DNA of 64,000 bases from Linum tenue (taxonomy: Eukaryota; Streptophyta; Magnoliopsida; Malpighiales; Linaceae), in NCBI GenBank assembly GCA_946122785.1, contig CAMGYJ010000005.1:67964200-68028199 (forward strand), given 5' to 3'. The position numbers and the translations under genes were made by a program. The notes under the pieces are model-generated. The model searched no databases, was not told the origin of the DNA, and saw only the letters and a list, made by a program, of their open reading frames with translations. Positions within the stretch are counted from its first letter, which is position 1; every line of letters starts with the position of its first letter. Positions 33,420 through 44,500 of the stretch are shown piece after piece.

Positions 33420-34618
33420 TTAACCGTTTACTTGTCCCCAAGCAAACCTAACTCAAACCAATGCAACTCTCCAGACCTCTAAAGCAACCAACAACCCCGA
33501 TCATAGGTAGAGGATTTCCTATATCGTTTAGCAGCTTACGAGGTCAACCGACGCACAAGTCATTTCATAGCTTCTTCGGCGAGAATGCTAGTCTCGAGTC
33601 GGCATCATGGCAAATAGTGAACAGAGGACAAATGAATCGTGGATGAAGAGACTCTCAAAAACAAAAGATCATGGACTCACATTTTTCAAGGTGCTCTATT
33701 TTCTTATTGAAGATGGTTGGAACGCATTTTCTTTCTTTTTTGCTTGTTTTTCTGTTTTTTTTTTCAAAGGTTCCAACCTGTTTTTCAGAAAATGGGGGCT
33801 CCCACCTAGCAGAGGTTTTGCGGGAGCCCGGCTCTTACCGGCCATGCCAGGAGCGGATGTCTCGAGCCTCGTGCGGGGGAAAGACATGTAAGGGGGCTGG
33901 AGGTAGTAGGTGGAAATTGGGAACGGATTCCTATCTCCCCTTACACACTTTCGCCCTATTCGCACGGGAGACGTTATTTTAAAGCACATTTTCGAGTACC
34001 TGTTATTTCCAAAACATGATACAAGAGTCCATGACTGGTAGAGAGTCCACAACACCACACAATTCAAGGGTCCTAAGATCACTAATTCACTCAATCAATC
34101 AACACAATATGAAGAAATGAGACTTCTTAAATGCATCAACATCCTCCATAGTGCTACACTACCTCCCTAGGTTGCACATTACTAAAGAGACTGTCAATTC
34201 AAAGCATACTGAGCAGGCAATTGCAAGGAACACGTACTTGGAGCCCTCAAATTTAAAAATTTGGACAGTGGACTAGGCTCCAAGCACACAAACAGATCTA
34301 ATGCAGTCAAAAGATAAACACCCCCCCCCCCACACTTAAGATTGACATTGCCCTCAATGGAGAAGAGGGGCGGAAAGGGAACGATGTTACCGGCGTGCAC
34401 AGACTGCAGGAGACTGGAAATGGACCAGTCGGCATGAAGCGGACTGGAGAGAGGACCAGTCAGGCATAAGCACAGCTAAAGGAAACCAAAGAGCTCAAAC
34501 ACAATACGTTAGGTCCAATGGTCAGCCCAATAGTACAGCATCCAAAATAAAAAGAAAGAAACGAAACCAACACAAGACAGTTTGCATGCTGACAAAAACA
34601 AAAACACTCAAAACATGC
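33420..34618 (-). other. AthE2 3' noncoding region with PPT2 and stem
   Basis: No gene; the open frames 33461-34094 are not supported by any homology. PPT2 is 34320-34362; the stem is CTTGGAGCC (34237-34245) with GGCTCCAAG (34276-34284). 34125-34345 is nearly the same as AthE3 38365-38570, and 33461-33560 resembles AthE3 37572-37670. Confidence 0.7.
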
Positions 34619-34870
34619 CACTAGGGCCCTCCGAGACTGGTGAAGTCGATCTGGTTCATAAGGTCGTCGTCTCCATCCTCCGGTGGTGGTGGTGGTGGCG
34701 GCGAATGATCCCACCGGGTGGTCCAGTGGTGCTCCTCTGGGGGGTGACAAGCCTGGAGAGTACTCCATCAATCGGCGGCCTCGATCTCTCTCCCGCCCGA
34801 TGAGAGCACTAGTGACTCCCATATGGGTCTCTAAGCGGCCAAGGCGCTCGAGAAAATTTTGAAAAATGAG
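34619..34870 (-). pseudogene. AthE2 third-ORF tail
   Basis: Only the C-terminal end remains: FLERLGRLETHMGVTSALIG, an RERDRGRR segment and, after a frameshift, a Pro/Asp-rich end LMNQIDFTSLGGP. It matches the tails of the AthE1 and AthA third ORFs. The ATHILA ORF-1 core and the intron are deleted. Confidence 0.65.
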
Positions 34871-35259
34871 GTTAGAGAGAGAAACTGACCGGGGGTTTGC
34901 TATAAATAGCAAAAATACCCGGTCGGGTATTTTGAGTCCACGGCTGGGGATTTTGACAAATGCGGCGTTTTAGCGGGCGAGGGATTCCCCGGTCTCGCGC
35001 CAAAAATACCCGGTCGAGGTCGGGGATTTGACCTTCGGGCGCCCGGTCACGAGCCAAAAATACCCGGTCGGGTATTTTGGCTCACGATCGGGTATTTTAC
35101 CCTTCCGCCCAAAATGCTCATTCTCCAAAATTTTCAACCTCTCCTGCACGACAACACCAAATCGAGGCATAACAGATGACCAAATTTCACCACAGACATG
35201 CAACTGACTCAATACGACAAAAAAACTCAGAAAAAAGGGAAAAAGAAATGCAAACCGTG
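34871..35259 (-). repeat. AthE2 3' palindrome cluster
   Basis: Repeated AATACCCGGTCGGGTATT and half-sites at 34910-35105. The same palindrome is in both AthE2 LTRs (about 32997-33215 and 47220-47450), but not in AthE1 or AthE3. No gene. Confidence 0.8.
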
Positions 35260-35308
35260 GTGGGGTTGCCTCCCCACAAACGCTTCTTTACCGTCTTTTA
35301 GCTGGACG
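35260..35308 (-). other. AthE2 post-pol double hairpin
   Basis: Stem 2 GTGGGG-AGGCAA-CCCCAC (35260-35277) and stem 1 CGTC...GACG (35292-35308), in the same order and spacing as AthE1. Confidence 0.65.
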
Positions 35309-36145
35309 CCAATTGCGGAACTAAGGGTCCGCGAGCTCCACTACCAACTCCGCACGTTCGACCTCGTCTCCCAGGTAGAGCTTGAGACGATGGCCATTCA
35401 CTTTAAACGGCTGAGTTTGCGGGTTGGCAATTTCAATTGTGCCATACGGAGTTTTCCGGGAAAGAGTTTCAGGCGAGAGTTATAAAGGAGAACTCGATCA
35501 CCAACCTGGAACTCTTTCGGACCCCGCAACCGTGCATCGTGCAAGCGCTTAGTGCGCTCCTTGTACACTTGGTGTTCTCATAGGCGTGGTAGCGCCACTC
35601 TTCCAACTCCAACATCTGCATTTTGCGCTCAACACCTGCAACACTAACATCCTTGCGGGTACGGTGAAGGCCTTGTGCTCTAGCTCCACGGGCAGATGGC
35701 ATGCCTTTCCATAGACAAGCCGGTACGGTGAAGTACCAATGGGTGTCTTGTAGGCAGTGCGATATGCCCAGAGAGCATCATCGAGCTTCGTGGACCAATC
35801 CTTGCGGGACTGATCCACCGTCTTCTCCAGGATCCGCTTGAGCTCCCGGTTCGTCAGCTCGGCCTGGCCACTGGTCTGAGGGTGGTAGGCCATGGACACC
35901 TTGTGAGTTACACCATAGCGCGACAGTAACTTATCAAACTGGCCCTGAAAATGGGTGTCGCGATCGCTTATGATGGCTCTAGGTGTCCCAAACCGGGAGA
36001 ATAGCTGTTTTAGAAAACCACAAACACGTCTAGCATCATTAGTGGGCAAAGCTTGCGCCTCGGCCCACCTAGAGACGTAGTCAACAACAACCAGAATATA
36101 GGTATTGCCAAAATATGGAGGGAAGGGGCCCATGAAGTCGATACC
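35309..36145 (-). pseudogene. AthE2 integrase core and C-terminus
   Basis: The minus-strand frame continues from 41528 after AthE3: [36 protein letters not shown] and [20 protein letters not shown] give the three acidic catalytic positions D, D and E. It ends in a frameshifted C-terminus where the HSRWSGPFTI stretch (GPY/F module) is missing after KLFPGKL, an independent deletion from that of AthE1. Part of the linker before [10 protein letters not shown] is also lost. Confidence 0.9.
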
Positions 36146-37514
36146 TGACACGCTAAAACACAACACCTAACAATGGCCAAGTGTAACCAATGAAAGGGAC
36201 TGCAGTATAGTGGCACAAGTAATAAATATCGAATCCACGGGTCTCTAGAGTTACTATTACTCAGCTTCAGTTCATTATCTAGCAAACTAGATTAAGGATT
36301 GATTGATAAACTACTCTACTGACTACTCTACTAATTACAAGTTGGGAACTCACTTAGGTATGATTCCCCCTAGCTCCTCAATTAGGTCCAAGTTGCAAGT
36401 ACCTTTGGTTGATCTACTGTGGATTAAACTGCGGAAGATCCTAAATTAGCTTGGAATCTCTTAAGCTGACCAAGCCCTCTCAGACAGAATACCCGGCAGG
36501 CGACTAGCCTTCATCGGGATAGACTGCTAAGGCGATTCACACAGATCTCCACTACTGGAATGAATCCCAGTACAAAGCAGTGAATTGATTGACTCTCGCA
36601 CAACCAATTCACCACTATCAATCAAGGAAGCTCTCTTAACCTAATCAGATTCTATCTATCATAGGTTAAAGCAGAAATCAAGAGAATTTGATCAAGATTC
36701 AATTAACTCAATAAATCATGACTCAATCGATTATAATCAAACAATATAGCATCCAAAACTTCATACAAGAAAGATCCAAACACATGGAACTAGGGTTCCT
36801 CAAAACCTAAGTGAAGGGAAGTTACTCCATAGAGAAGAGAGAGACTCCAGAAATCTGATCTAGATCTTCAATCTCCATCTCCAAGCTTGATTCCCGAGCT
36901 CCAATGGAGAAGAAATCCTCCAAAATAGCTCCAAGAATGTTCCCAAGTCGCTCTCTCTCTAGGGTTCATCCCTTGGGTGTTTGGGATCCAAAACCCAGCC
37001 CTCCCCCTTTCCTTTTGCTGAAAATCGGGTTTTAACCAGCAATTCCCGACTCACACGGCCGTGTGGCTTTCCCAGCTGCCCGTTTGAAGGCTCGGTGATT
37101 TCCACACGGCCACATGGCCAGGTCACACGGCCGTGTGGGTTGTGCCCGTGTGGCTTGCTCAGCCTCTGTTTAATGCTTCGTTTCTCTCTCGTCCGGACTT
37201 CGAATCAGTTGCCGTTTGATCCCACACGCTCATAGTCTCGTCCTCTTTCTTTTAATGACAAGCTTGCCTGATTCTTTGTCCATAAAGTGAGGTAGAAATC
37301 CATTCTTCTTCAGGTCATACCCGAGTTTCTTCTCCCGAATCGTAAATTGATCTCTGATTGACTTGAAACTTGCGCCTATGCTTCACTTTATGTGATAGGA
37401 CCTGAAATGTGACAAAGGAACACAACCTAATGTAAAATAGGCCAAAGATACGATAATTCAAGCTCAAACAATCAAGAAACAAAGGGGAAAAAATGTGCAA
37501 ATACCGAGTCATCA
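36146..37514 (-). repeat. AthE3 3' LTR (1369 bp)
   Basis: It starts TGACACGCTAAAACACAACACC, as in AthE1, and ends GAGTCATCA. It pairs with 40177-41527; visible differences are scattered single bases and one short indel near 37075. CACACGGCCGTGTG units lie at 37050-37160. Confidence 0.95.
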
Positions 37515-37527
37515 AATCCCCCCACAC
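37515..37527 (-). promoter_or_regulatory. AthE3 polypurine tract (PPT1)
   Basis: The minus strand reads GTGTGGGGGGATT beside the 3' LTR. Confidence 0.88.
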
Positions 37528-38802
37528 TTAACTGTTTGCTTGTCCCCAAGCAAACCTAACTCAAACCAATGCTGCTCTCCAGAGCTCTATAGCAACATAC
37601 AACCCCGATCGTCGGTAGAGGATTTCCTAGATCATATAGCAGCTTACGAGGTCAACTGGTCTTCTAAGACGTTCCCTATCTCTCTCAATGCGAGTACTAG
37701 ACTCAAGCTAGGATCATGAGAAAAAGTAGAAGTAAGACAGTCAATTCATAGATAAAGGGACTAACACCGTTCACAACCATGGACTCGTTATACAGGGGTG
37801 CTCTTTCACTTCATTTCACCGTTGGAACCCCTTTTTCTCACTTTCATTTGGTGGGGTTCCAACTGCAGTCCTTTGCATGGTCGACCCTTATTAGTCGAGC
37901 AAGAGCAATTTCTGTACATCTGGCGCTCGCCAGAGTACTTCTTTTAACTCCTTTTCCTCAACTCGTGTGGAGGGTCAATGAAATTAAGGGGGTCGGAAGC
38001 TCTATCTGTGCCCTTAAAAACACATCCTCAAGTAGGCAAACCGCTCAACGAGTGGAAGTTTTACTTGTACTAGAGACAGCTTAGCTTCACCTTGTAGGAG
38101 TACCCCACTAAGGATCACTAAAATCTCTTCCAAAACCCAATTTTGTGCAATGAACGGTACCACACACGTTGGGCTTACCCCATGTTTAAGATTTTAATGA
38201 TTTCGACATGGAGGACCAACTGCTTTTCATTTTCCACATGAGCACCCTGTTCGATACACTAGTCCATAACACAATCCAAACAGAGTCCACATTACCACAT
38301 GAATTCAACTCCACTAATTAACAAAATCAACTGGCACAGCAGAGAGCTAGATAGGAAAAATCTTATACTTCAACATCCTCCATAGTGCTACACTACCTCC
38401 CTAGGTTTCACATTACTATAGAGACTGTCAATTCAAAGCATACTGAGCAGACAATTTGCAAGGAAACACGTACTTGGAGCCCTCAAATTTAAAATTTTGG
38501 ACAGTGGACTAGGCTCCAAGCACACAAACAGCCAAACATTCACCCGCATACATAATCGAACATCCCCCCACACTTAAGCACGACATTATCCTCAATGGAG
38601 GAAAGATAAGGAGGGTAGAACGAAGTTACCAGATCAAGGGTGAATGATGATGGACGGGGCAGTCGGTGCATTCCAGGAAGAGAGAGTAATGAGAACACAA
38701 ACACCACACAAAATCTCACAAAGGTTGAGTTATTGACTCTAAAATCAAATAACAAAACTGACTCAACCGAGGAGAAATAGAGAAAGAAATGCAAACCGAC
38801 TG
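37528..38802 (-). other. AthE3 3' noncoding region with PPT2 and stem
   Basis: No gene. PPT2 is at 38563-38602; the stem is CTTGGAGCC (38473-38481) with GGCTCCAAG (38512-38520). The region is shared with AthE2 more closely than the LTRs are. Confidence 0.7.
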
Positions 38803-38850
38803 GTTGGGTTGCCTCCCAACAAGCGCTTCTTTCATGTCATGAGCCGGACG
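38803..38850 (-). other. AthE3 post-ORF double hairpin
   Basis: Stem 2 is GTTGGG-AGGCAA-CCCAAC (38803-38820), with a T-A pair where AthE1 and AthE2 have G-C. Stem 1 (38835-38850) reads CGTC...GACA and is weaker. It lies just after the TAG at 38858, as after pol in the other copies. Confidence 0.65.
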
Positions 38851-38857
38851 ATGGCTC

Positions 38858-40048
38858 CTAAGTTTCGGTCCATGCTAGAACCTCCTTGAAGTTGAGGCTC
38901 TCGTCAATGAGGTGGAGTCGCAAGTCACGAGCATGTGGTATGACTAGGGATGGAAGCTCGTGCACTTGATGCAGATGAAGTCTCCATCCTCGAGATCTCT
39001 TCTTCTCTTCTCTCGTCCCATTGCCCCAAACTAGATATGACTGCATCGATTGGCCACCATCGCGTCCAGCAAGAGGGACCGATGTTGATGTGGCTTTGGT
39101 CTGGCAAAGAGACACTGCAAATGGGTCCTTTCTAAGCAGTTCCTCGAAGTTTGTTGGGGATATTACTTGTATTATAGTGTTGGTGCAAGCCTCTTCCACC
39201 TCAACTTCATCCTCAGCCTGGACACCACTTGCTTCTTCAACCCCCCTTCCTTCTTCAAAATGTGGTCTCTCTCCTCGGAAAAGATCAAGAACTACCTCTT
39301 CTTTGCTTTCTTCCTCATCCTCCACAACTTCTTTCCTCACCCTTTCTCTCTCTTCTTCTTCCATAACTGATTGGAGAGCAAGTCGCCATGCAAGGTTCTC
39401 AATAAGTTTAGCTTGCATCTCCTCGCTCGGGCCCAGCATGTCAGAGCGGAAATGGGGAAAGTTGTGATCTAACACCAGAGGATACACTTGATCATGATTA
39501 TCATGGGAGCTTTCCTTGACAACTTCTGTATGCTCCTCAACATCCTCATGATTGCCTTCTTCTTCCTCCACCTCTACTTGTATGGCAGCATAAAGGTTGT
39601 CTTGAGAAAACTGTGAAAAGGCTTTCTCAATGACCTCTATGTGCTCCTTTATGCTCCGAAGGATATCCTCTGTTTCACGGGGAAATGAGAAGTCAGTTTG
39701 GGAAATGGCCTGGATATGAGGATCCATCTCGGGAAAGGATCTCTCGAGAAGCCTCAAGTGATAGTTTGGATCTGGCTGTGGAGTGTAGCATGGCTCTGCC
39801 GGATCGTCCGTGAAGGCTGTGGCGAACCCAAGATCTGATGGTCCTTCTTGTTGTGGGAGGAATTCTTCTTGATAAGGAGAATGTTCTTGAAATATCCAGG
39901 GGTCTGATTGTTCTTCGTAGTAAGGGGGTTGGTACTGAAACCCGACTCCATAGTCTTCTCCTCCTTGGTTACTCCAGGGAGTCTCGGGGTAATACCACTC
40001 GGATGGTGGTGGATACCCCCAATGGTTGGAGAAGCCATTAGGATCCAT
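38858..40048 (-). CDS. Uncharacterised 396-residue protein of AthE3
   Basis: An intact ORF with ATG at 40048 and TAG at 38858. It is the only ORF of its element and stands where gag-pol would be. I do not recognise the family. What can be seen: a Tyr/Pro/Trp-rich start (GYPPPSEWYYPETPW, then repeated Q-P-Y-E patches to about residue 70); a middle with FPEMDPHIQ and FSFPRETEDILRSIKEHIEV, probably helical; a strongly acidic Glu-rich stretch (about residues 150-275, with EEEERERVRKEVVEDEEE); and a basic-hydrophobic end with RGWRLHLHQVHELPSLVIPH, ARDLRLHLIDESLNF and KEVLAWTET. There is no zinc knuckle, protease, RT, signal peptide or membrane segment. The ATG lies about 105 bases from the primer site. 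It could be a diverged gag-like structural protein or a captured sequence; I cannot decide. Confidence 0.8.
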   Translation of the reverse strand: MDPNGFSNHWGYPPPSEWYYPETPWSNQGGEDYGVGFQYQPPYYEEQSDPWIFQEHSPYQEEFLPQQEGPSDLGFATAFTDDPAEPCYTPQPDPNYHLRLLERSFPEMDPHIQAISQTDFSFPRETEDILRSIKEHIEVIEKAFSQFSQDNLYAAIQVEVEEEEGNHEDVEEHTEVVKESSHDNHDQVYPLVLDHNFPHFRSDMLGPSEEMQAKLIENLAWRLALQSVMEEEERERVRKEVVEDEEESKEEVVLDLFRGERPHFEEGRGVEEASGVQAEDEVEVEEACTNTIIQVISPTNFEELLRKDPFAVSLCQTKATSTSVPLAGRDGGQSMQSYLVWGNGTREEKKRSRGWRLHLHQVHELPSLVIPHARDLRLHLIDESLNFKEVLAWTET

Positions 40049-40176
40049 GATTCAGATCAGCACCAAAAAAACAAAAAACACCCAAGTGAAAAGCAAGAGT
40101 GGAAAAAAATGCTAAAGTAACAAACTTCTGCCTTTCCTAATAATCTAGAAAGTCCCCGGCAACGGCGCCAAAAACC
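40049..40176 (-). promoter_or_regulatory. AthE3 leader and tRNA-Asp primer site
   Basis: The + strand 40153-40170 is the complement of TGGCGCCGTTGCCGGGGA, an exact match to the 3' end of plant tRNA-Asp. It stands 6 bases inside the 5' LTR. The rest is a short leader. Confidence 0.88.
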
Positions 40177-41527
40177 TGACATGCTAAAACACAACACCTA
40201 ACAATGGCCAAGTGTAACCAATGAAAGGGACTGCACTATAGTGGCAAAAGTAATAAATATCGAATCCACGGGTCTCTAGAGTTACTATTACTCAGCTTCA
40301 GTTCATTATCTAGCAAACTAGATTAAGGATTGATTGATAAACTACTCTACTGACTACTCTACTAATTACAAGTTGGGAACTCACTTAGGTATGATTCCCC
40401 CTAGCTCCTCAATTAGGTCCAAGTTGCAAGTACCTTTGGTTGATCTACTGTGGATTAAACTGCGGAAGATCCTAAATTAGCTTGGAATCTCTTAAGCGGA
40501 CCAAGCCCTCTCAGACAGAATACCCGGCAGGCGACTATCCTTCACCGGGATAGACTGCTAAGGCGTTTCACACAGATCTCCACTACTGGAATGAATTCCA
40601 GTACAAAGCAGTGAATTGATTGACTCTCGCCCAACCAATTCACCACTATCAATCAAGGAAGCTCTCTTAACCTAATCAGATTATATCTATCATAGGTTAA
40701 AGCAGAAATCAAGAGAATTTGATCAAGATTCAATTGACTCAATAGATCATGCCTCAATCGATTATAATCAAACAATATAGCATCCAAAACTTCATACAAG
40801 AAAGATCCTAACACATGGAACTAGGGTTCTCAAAACCTAAGTGAAGGGAAGTTACTCCATAGAGACGAGAGAGACTGCAGAAATCTGATCTAGATCTTCA
40901 ATCTCCATCTCCAAGCTTGATTCCCGAGCTCCAATGGCGAAGAAATCCTCCAAAATAGCTCCAAGAATGTTCCCAAGTCGCTCTCTCTCTAGGGTTCATC
41001 CCTTGGGTGTTTGGGATCCAAAACCCAGCCCTCCCCCTTTCCTTTTGCTGAAAATCGGGTTTTAACCAGCAATTTCCGACTCACACGGCCAGGCCGTGTG
41101 AAGGCTCGGTGATTTCCACACGGCCACATGGCCAGGTCACACGGCCGTGTGGGTTGTGCCCGTGTGGCTTGCTCAACCTCTGTTTAATGCTTCGTTTCTC
41201 CCTAGTCCGGACTCCGAATCAGTCGCCGTTTGATCCCAGACGCTCATAATCTCGTCCTCTTTCTTTTAATGACAAGCTTGCCTGATTCTTTGTCCATAAA
41301 GTGAGGTAGAAATCCATTCTTCTTCAGGTCATACACGAGTTTCTTCTCCCGAATCGTCAATTGATCTCTGATTGACTTGAAACTTGCGCCTATGCTTCAC
41401 TTTATGTGCTAGGACCTGAAATGTGACAAAGGAACACAACCTAGCGTAAAATAGGCCATGACACGATAATTCAAGCTCAAACAATCAAGAAACAAAGGGG
41501 AAAAAATGTGCAAATACCGAGTCATCA
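40177..41527 (-). repeat. AthE3 5' LTR (1351 bp)
   Basis: It pairs with 36146-37514. Palindrome units lie at 41085-41170. The ATACC duplication follows at 41528. Confidence 0.95.
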
Positions 41528-44500
41528 ATACCCCAGACATCAAAGATTTCACAGGTTATAAATACATTCTGGGGCATCTCATCACGGGCAGAGATGTTAC
41601 CTGACCTCTGGCATCGGTCACACCGGCGTGCGAAGGCGTCTGCGTCCTTGAAGAGCGTGGGCCAGTAGAAGCCCGATTGGAGCACCTTCCTTGCCATGCG
41701 GTTTCCTCCGTGGTGACCGCCAGTAGGTCCCTCATGACAGTGAAATAGAATGCCCTCCATCTCACTCTCCATAACACAGCGACATATGAAGTAATGCTTC
41801 AGATCGGAGAAAAACTTCCTCTTGGTGTGAGTTGTCATCCCCTTGGGCAGCTGCTGGCCCACCAAATAGTTCGCAAAATCGGAGTACCAGGGGGTGATAC
41901 TCTCCACTAGGCACATCATCATCAGTCTCTCATATGGGAAGGAGTCGTTGATCTCCTCCACGAGTTTGTCCGCAGGAGGTGCGTCCAACCGGGAGAGGTG
42001 ATCAGCTGCAACATTCTCCGCTCCCTTCTTGTCCCGAATCTCAATGTCAAACTCCTGCAGTAATAAGATCCATCGTATGAGCTTGGCATCGGCCTTGCTC
42101 ATCAGGTATCGAATCGCGGAGTGATCTGTGTACACGGTCACATGGGACAAGACCAGATATGGACCAAATTTATCGAAGGCAAACACCACTGCAAGCAGCT
42201 CCTTCCACGTGGTGGTGTAGTTCTCCTGGGCATCATTGAGGGTCTTCGAGGCGTATTAGATAGGTTGGAAGTGTTGATCTCGCCTCTGCCCCAAGACAGC
42301 TCCAACAACAAAGTCACTGGCGTCGCACATCAACTCAAATGGTAGGGACCAGTCAGGAACGACCATGATAGGAGCTTGGGTGAGCTTCTCCTTCAAGGTT
42401 GTGAACGCCGCTGTGCATGCATCAGTGAACTGGAAGGGGGCATCCTTCTCTAGAAGCTTAGTCAGGGGCAGGGCAATCTTCGAGAAATCCTTGATGAACC
42501 GCCTGTAGAACCCTGCATGGCCTAAAAAACTCCGAATCCCCTTAACAGATGTAGGGGGAGGCAGCTTGCTGATAGTCTCGATCTTTGCTCTGTCCACCTC
42601 AATCCACATCTTGGAGATCTTATGCCCAAGAACTATGCCTTCTCGAACCATGAAGTGACACTTCTCCCAAATCAGTGCCAGGTTCGTTTCTTCACACCGT
42701 TTAAGGACAAGTTCCAGGTTATGGAGACAGTGAGAGAATGAGTCTCCATAAATCGAGAAATCGTCCATAAACACATCCATAATCTCGCCGACTAGACGGT
42801 CAAAAATGGCGAGCATGCATCGCTGAAAAGTGGCCGGGGCATTGCATAGCCCGAATGGGATCCTCCGGTAGGCAAATGTGCCGAAGGGACATGTGAAAGT
42901 GGTCTTCGCCTGGTCCTCCGGTGCAATAGGGATCTGGAAGTACCCGGACATCCCATCCAAGAAACAGTAGAACTCGTGCCCCGCCAATCTCTCCAGCATC
43001 TGGTCAATGAATGGCAGCGGGAAGTGGTCCTTCTGAGTGGCGTCATTGAGACGCTGATAATCGATGCAAACACGGTACCTAGTCACTGTGCGCATCGGGA
43101 TGAGCTCATTCTTCTCGTTAGGCACCACGGTCATCCCACCCTTTTTGGGCACCACCTGGGTGTGACTGACCCACTCGCTGTCGGAAATGGCGAAGATGAT
43201 CCCCGCGTCCATCAGCTTCACGATCTCCGCTCGAACCACCGCCTCCAGGTTCGGTGTCAATCTTCTCTGCGGCTGTCTCACTGGCCGCATCTCATCCTCC
43301 AGCAGTATCCGGTGGGAGCAAAAGGAGGGGCTGATCCCCTGGATGTCTGTGATCTTCCACGCTAGAGCTCGCTCGTACTGCTTCAGCAAGGCCACCAGTC
43401 TGTTCTTCTGCTCGGGTGTGAGGGTCGAGCTGATGATGACTGGCAGCTTATTCCCCTCCCGGAGAAATGCATACTCCAAATGAGGAGGGAGGGGCTTGAG
43501 CTCCAGCTCTGGTGGTTCCTCCAAGGAGGTGAGGATGCGGGCGGAGGTTGAGATCGGTTTGAACAGCCTGTCGCCCTCCAAGAATGGGCCACTCTCCAAC
43601 GCGGCCAACTGCTCCGCCAGCTGCGGCTCCTGCGAGGCCTGCTCACCTAGCAAAATACAACGCTCAAGAGCATCGTCAGTACCCGCACTCGTTATGGCGA
43701 GTGCGGTCTCAAAATCAGTAAGCACATCACAGTAATCTATGTCATCATGCAAATGAGAGTGTTTCCCATTCTCAGACACAGAAAAAATAGCCTGTTCATC
43801 ACCAGCACGCAGGATCAATTTACCACTATGCACATCAATAAGCGCCTTGGCGGTGGCAAGAAACGGTCTACCCAAAATCAAAGGCACATCCACATCCTCA
43901 TTTATATCCAAAATAACAAAGTCAACAGGATATGTGAATGCACCAACATTAACAAGCAGATCTTCAATAATACCCCTAGGATGCACGATGGAACGATCGG
44001 CTAACTGAATACTCATCCTAGTAGCTCTAGGTTCACCTAGGTCTAGCTGCATGCTGCCTATAACAAGAGGGATAGTGAAACTCCCTGGGTCTTTGCGCTT
44101 CTCGGGCAGCTTGTTCTGCAGGATAGCAGAACACTCTTCGCTGAGCATCACTGTCGAAAGATCCCCAAGTTTCTTCTTGTTGGTGATGAGGTCTTTCATG
44201 AACTTGGCATACTTGGGCATCTTCGACAGTGCCTCCAAGAACGGCATGCTGATGTTGACCTGCTTCAACATTGCCATGAACTTGGCAAACTCTGTCTCCA
44301 GCTTGTCTTTATGAAGGCGAGTGGGGAAGGGCAGCTGGGGTATATGCTCCTTAACCACAGGCTGCGGCGTGGGAGCAGGTGCTTCTCTGCCTTCCCCCAC
44401 TTCTGCAGGTAGTGGCTCGTCTCGCCCGGGCTGGGCAGGAGCAGCAGATATGGTCTTGCCACTCCTGGTAGTGATGGCATCCAGCTGCTGGTGAGGTTCA

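Larger units (their letters stand above)
36146..41527 (-). mobile_element. AthE3, non-autonomous Athila-related element with a novel ORF
   Basis: 5382 bp, TG...CA, target duplication ATACC (36141-36145 and 41528-41532). LTRs are about 1.36 kb and look nearly identical, so this is the youngest retroelement of the nest. The interior is only about 2.66 kb: tRNA-Asp primer site, leader, one intact ORF (38858-40048), a double hairpin, PPT2 with its stem, and PPT1. No gag, protease, RT, RNase H or integrase is present. Mobilisation by an Athila relative is an inference. Confidence 0.95.

Noticed and set aside
33461..34094. ORFs between PPT1 and PPT2 of AthE2
   Set aside because: Noncoding in all four related elements; frames are not conserved between AthE2 and AthE3.
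43187..43483. Plus-strand ORFs opposite AthE2 and AthE1 pol (many)
   Set aside because: They are antisense shadows of well-supported minus-strand pol domains.
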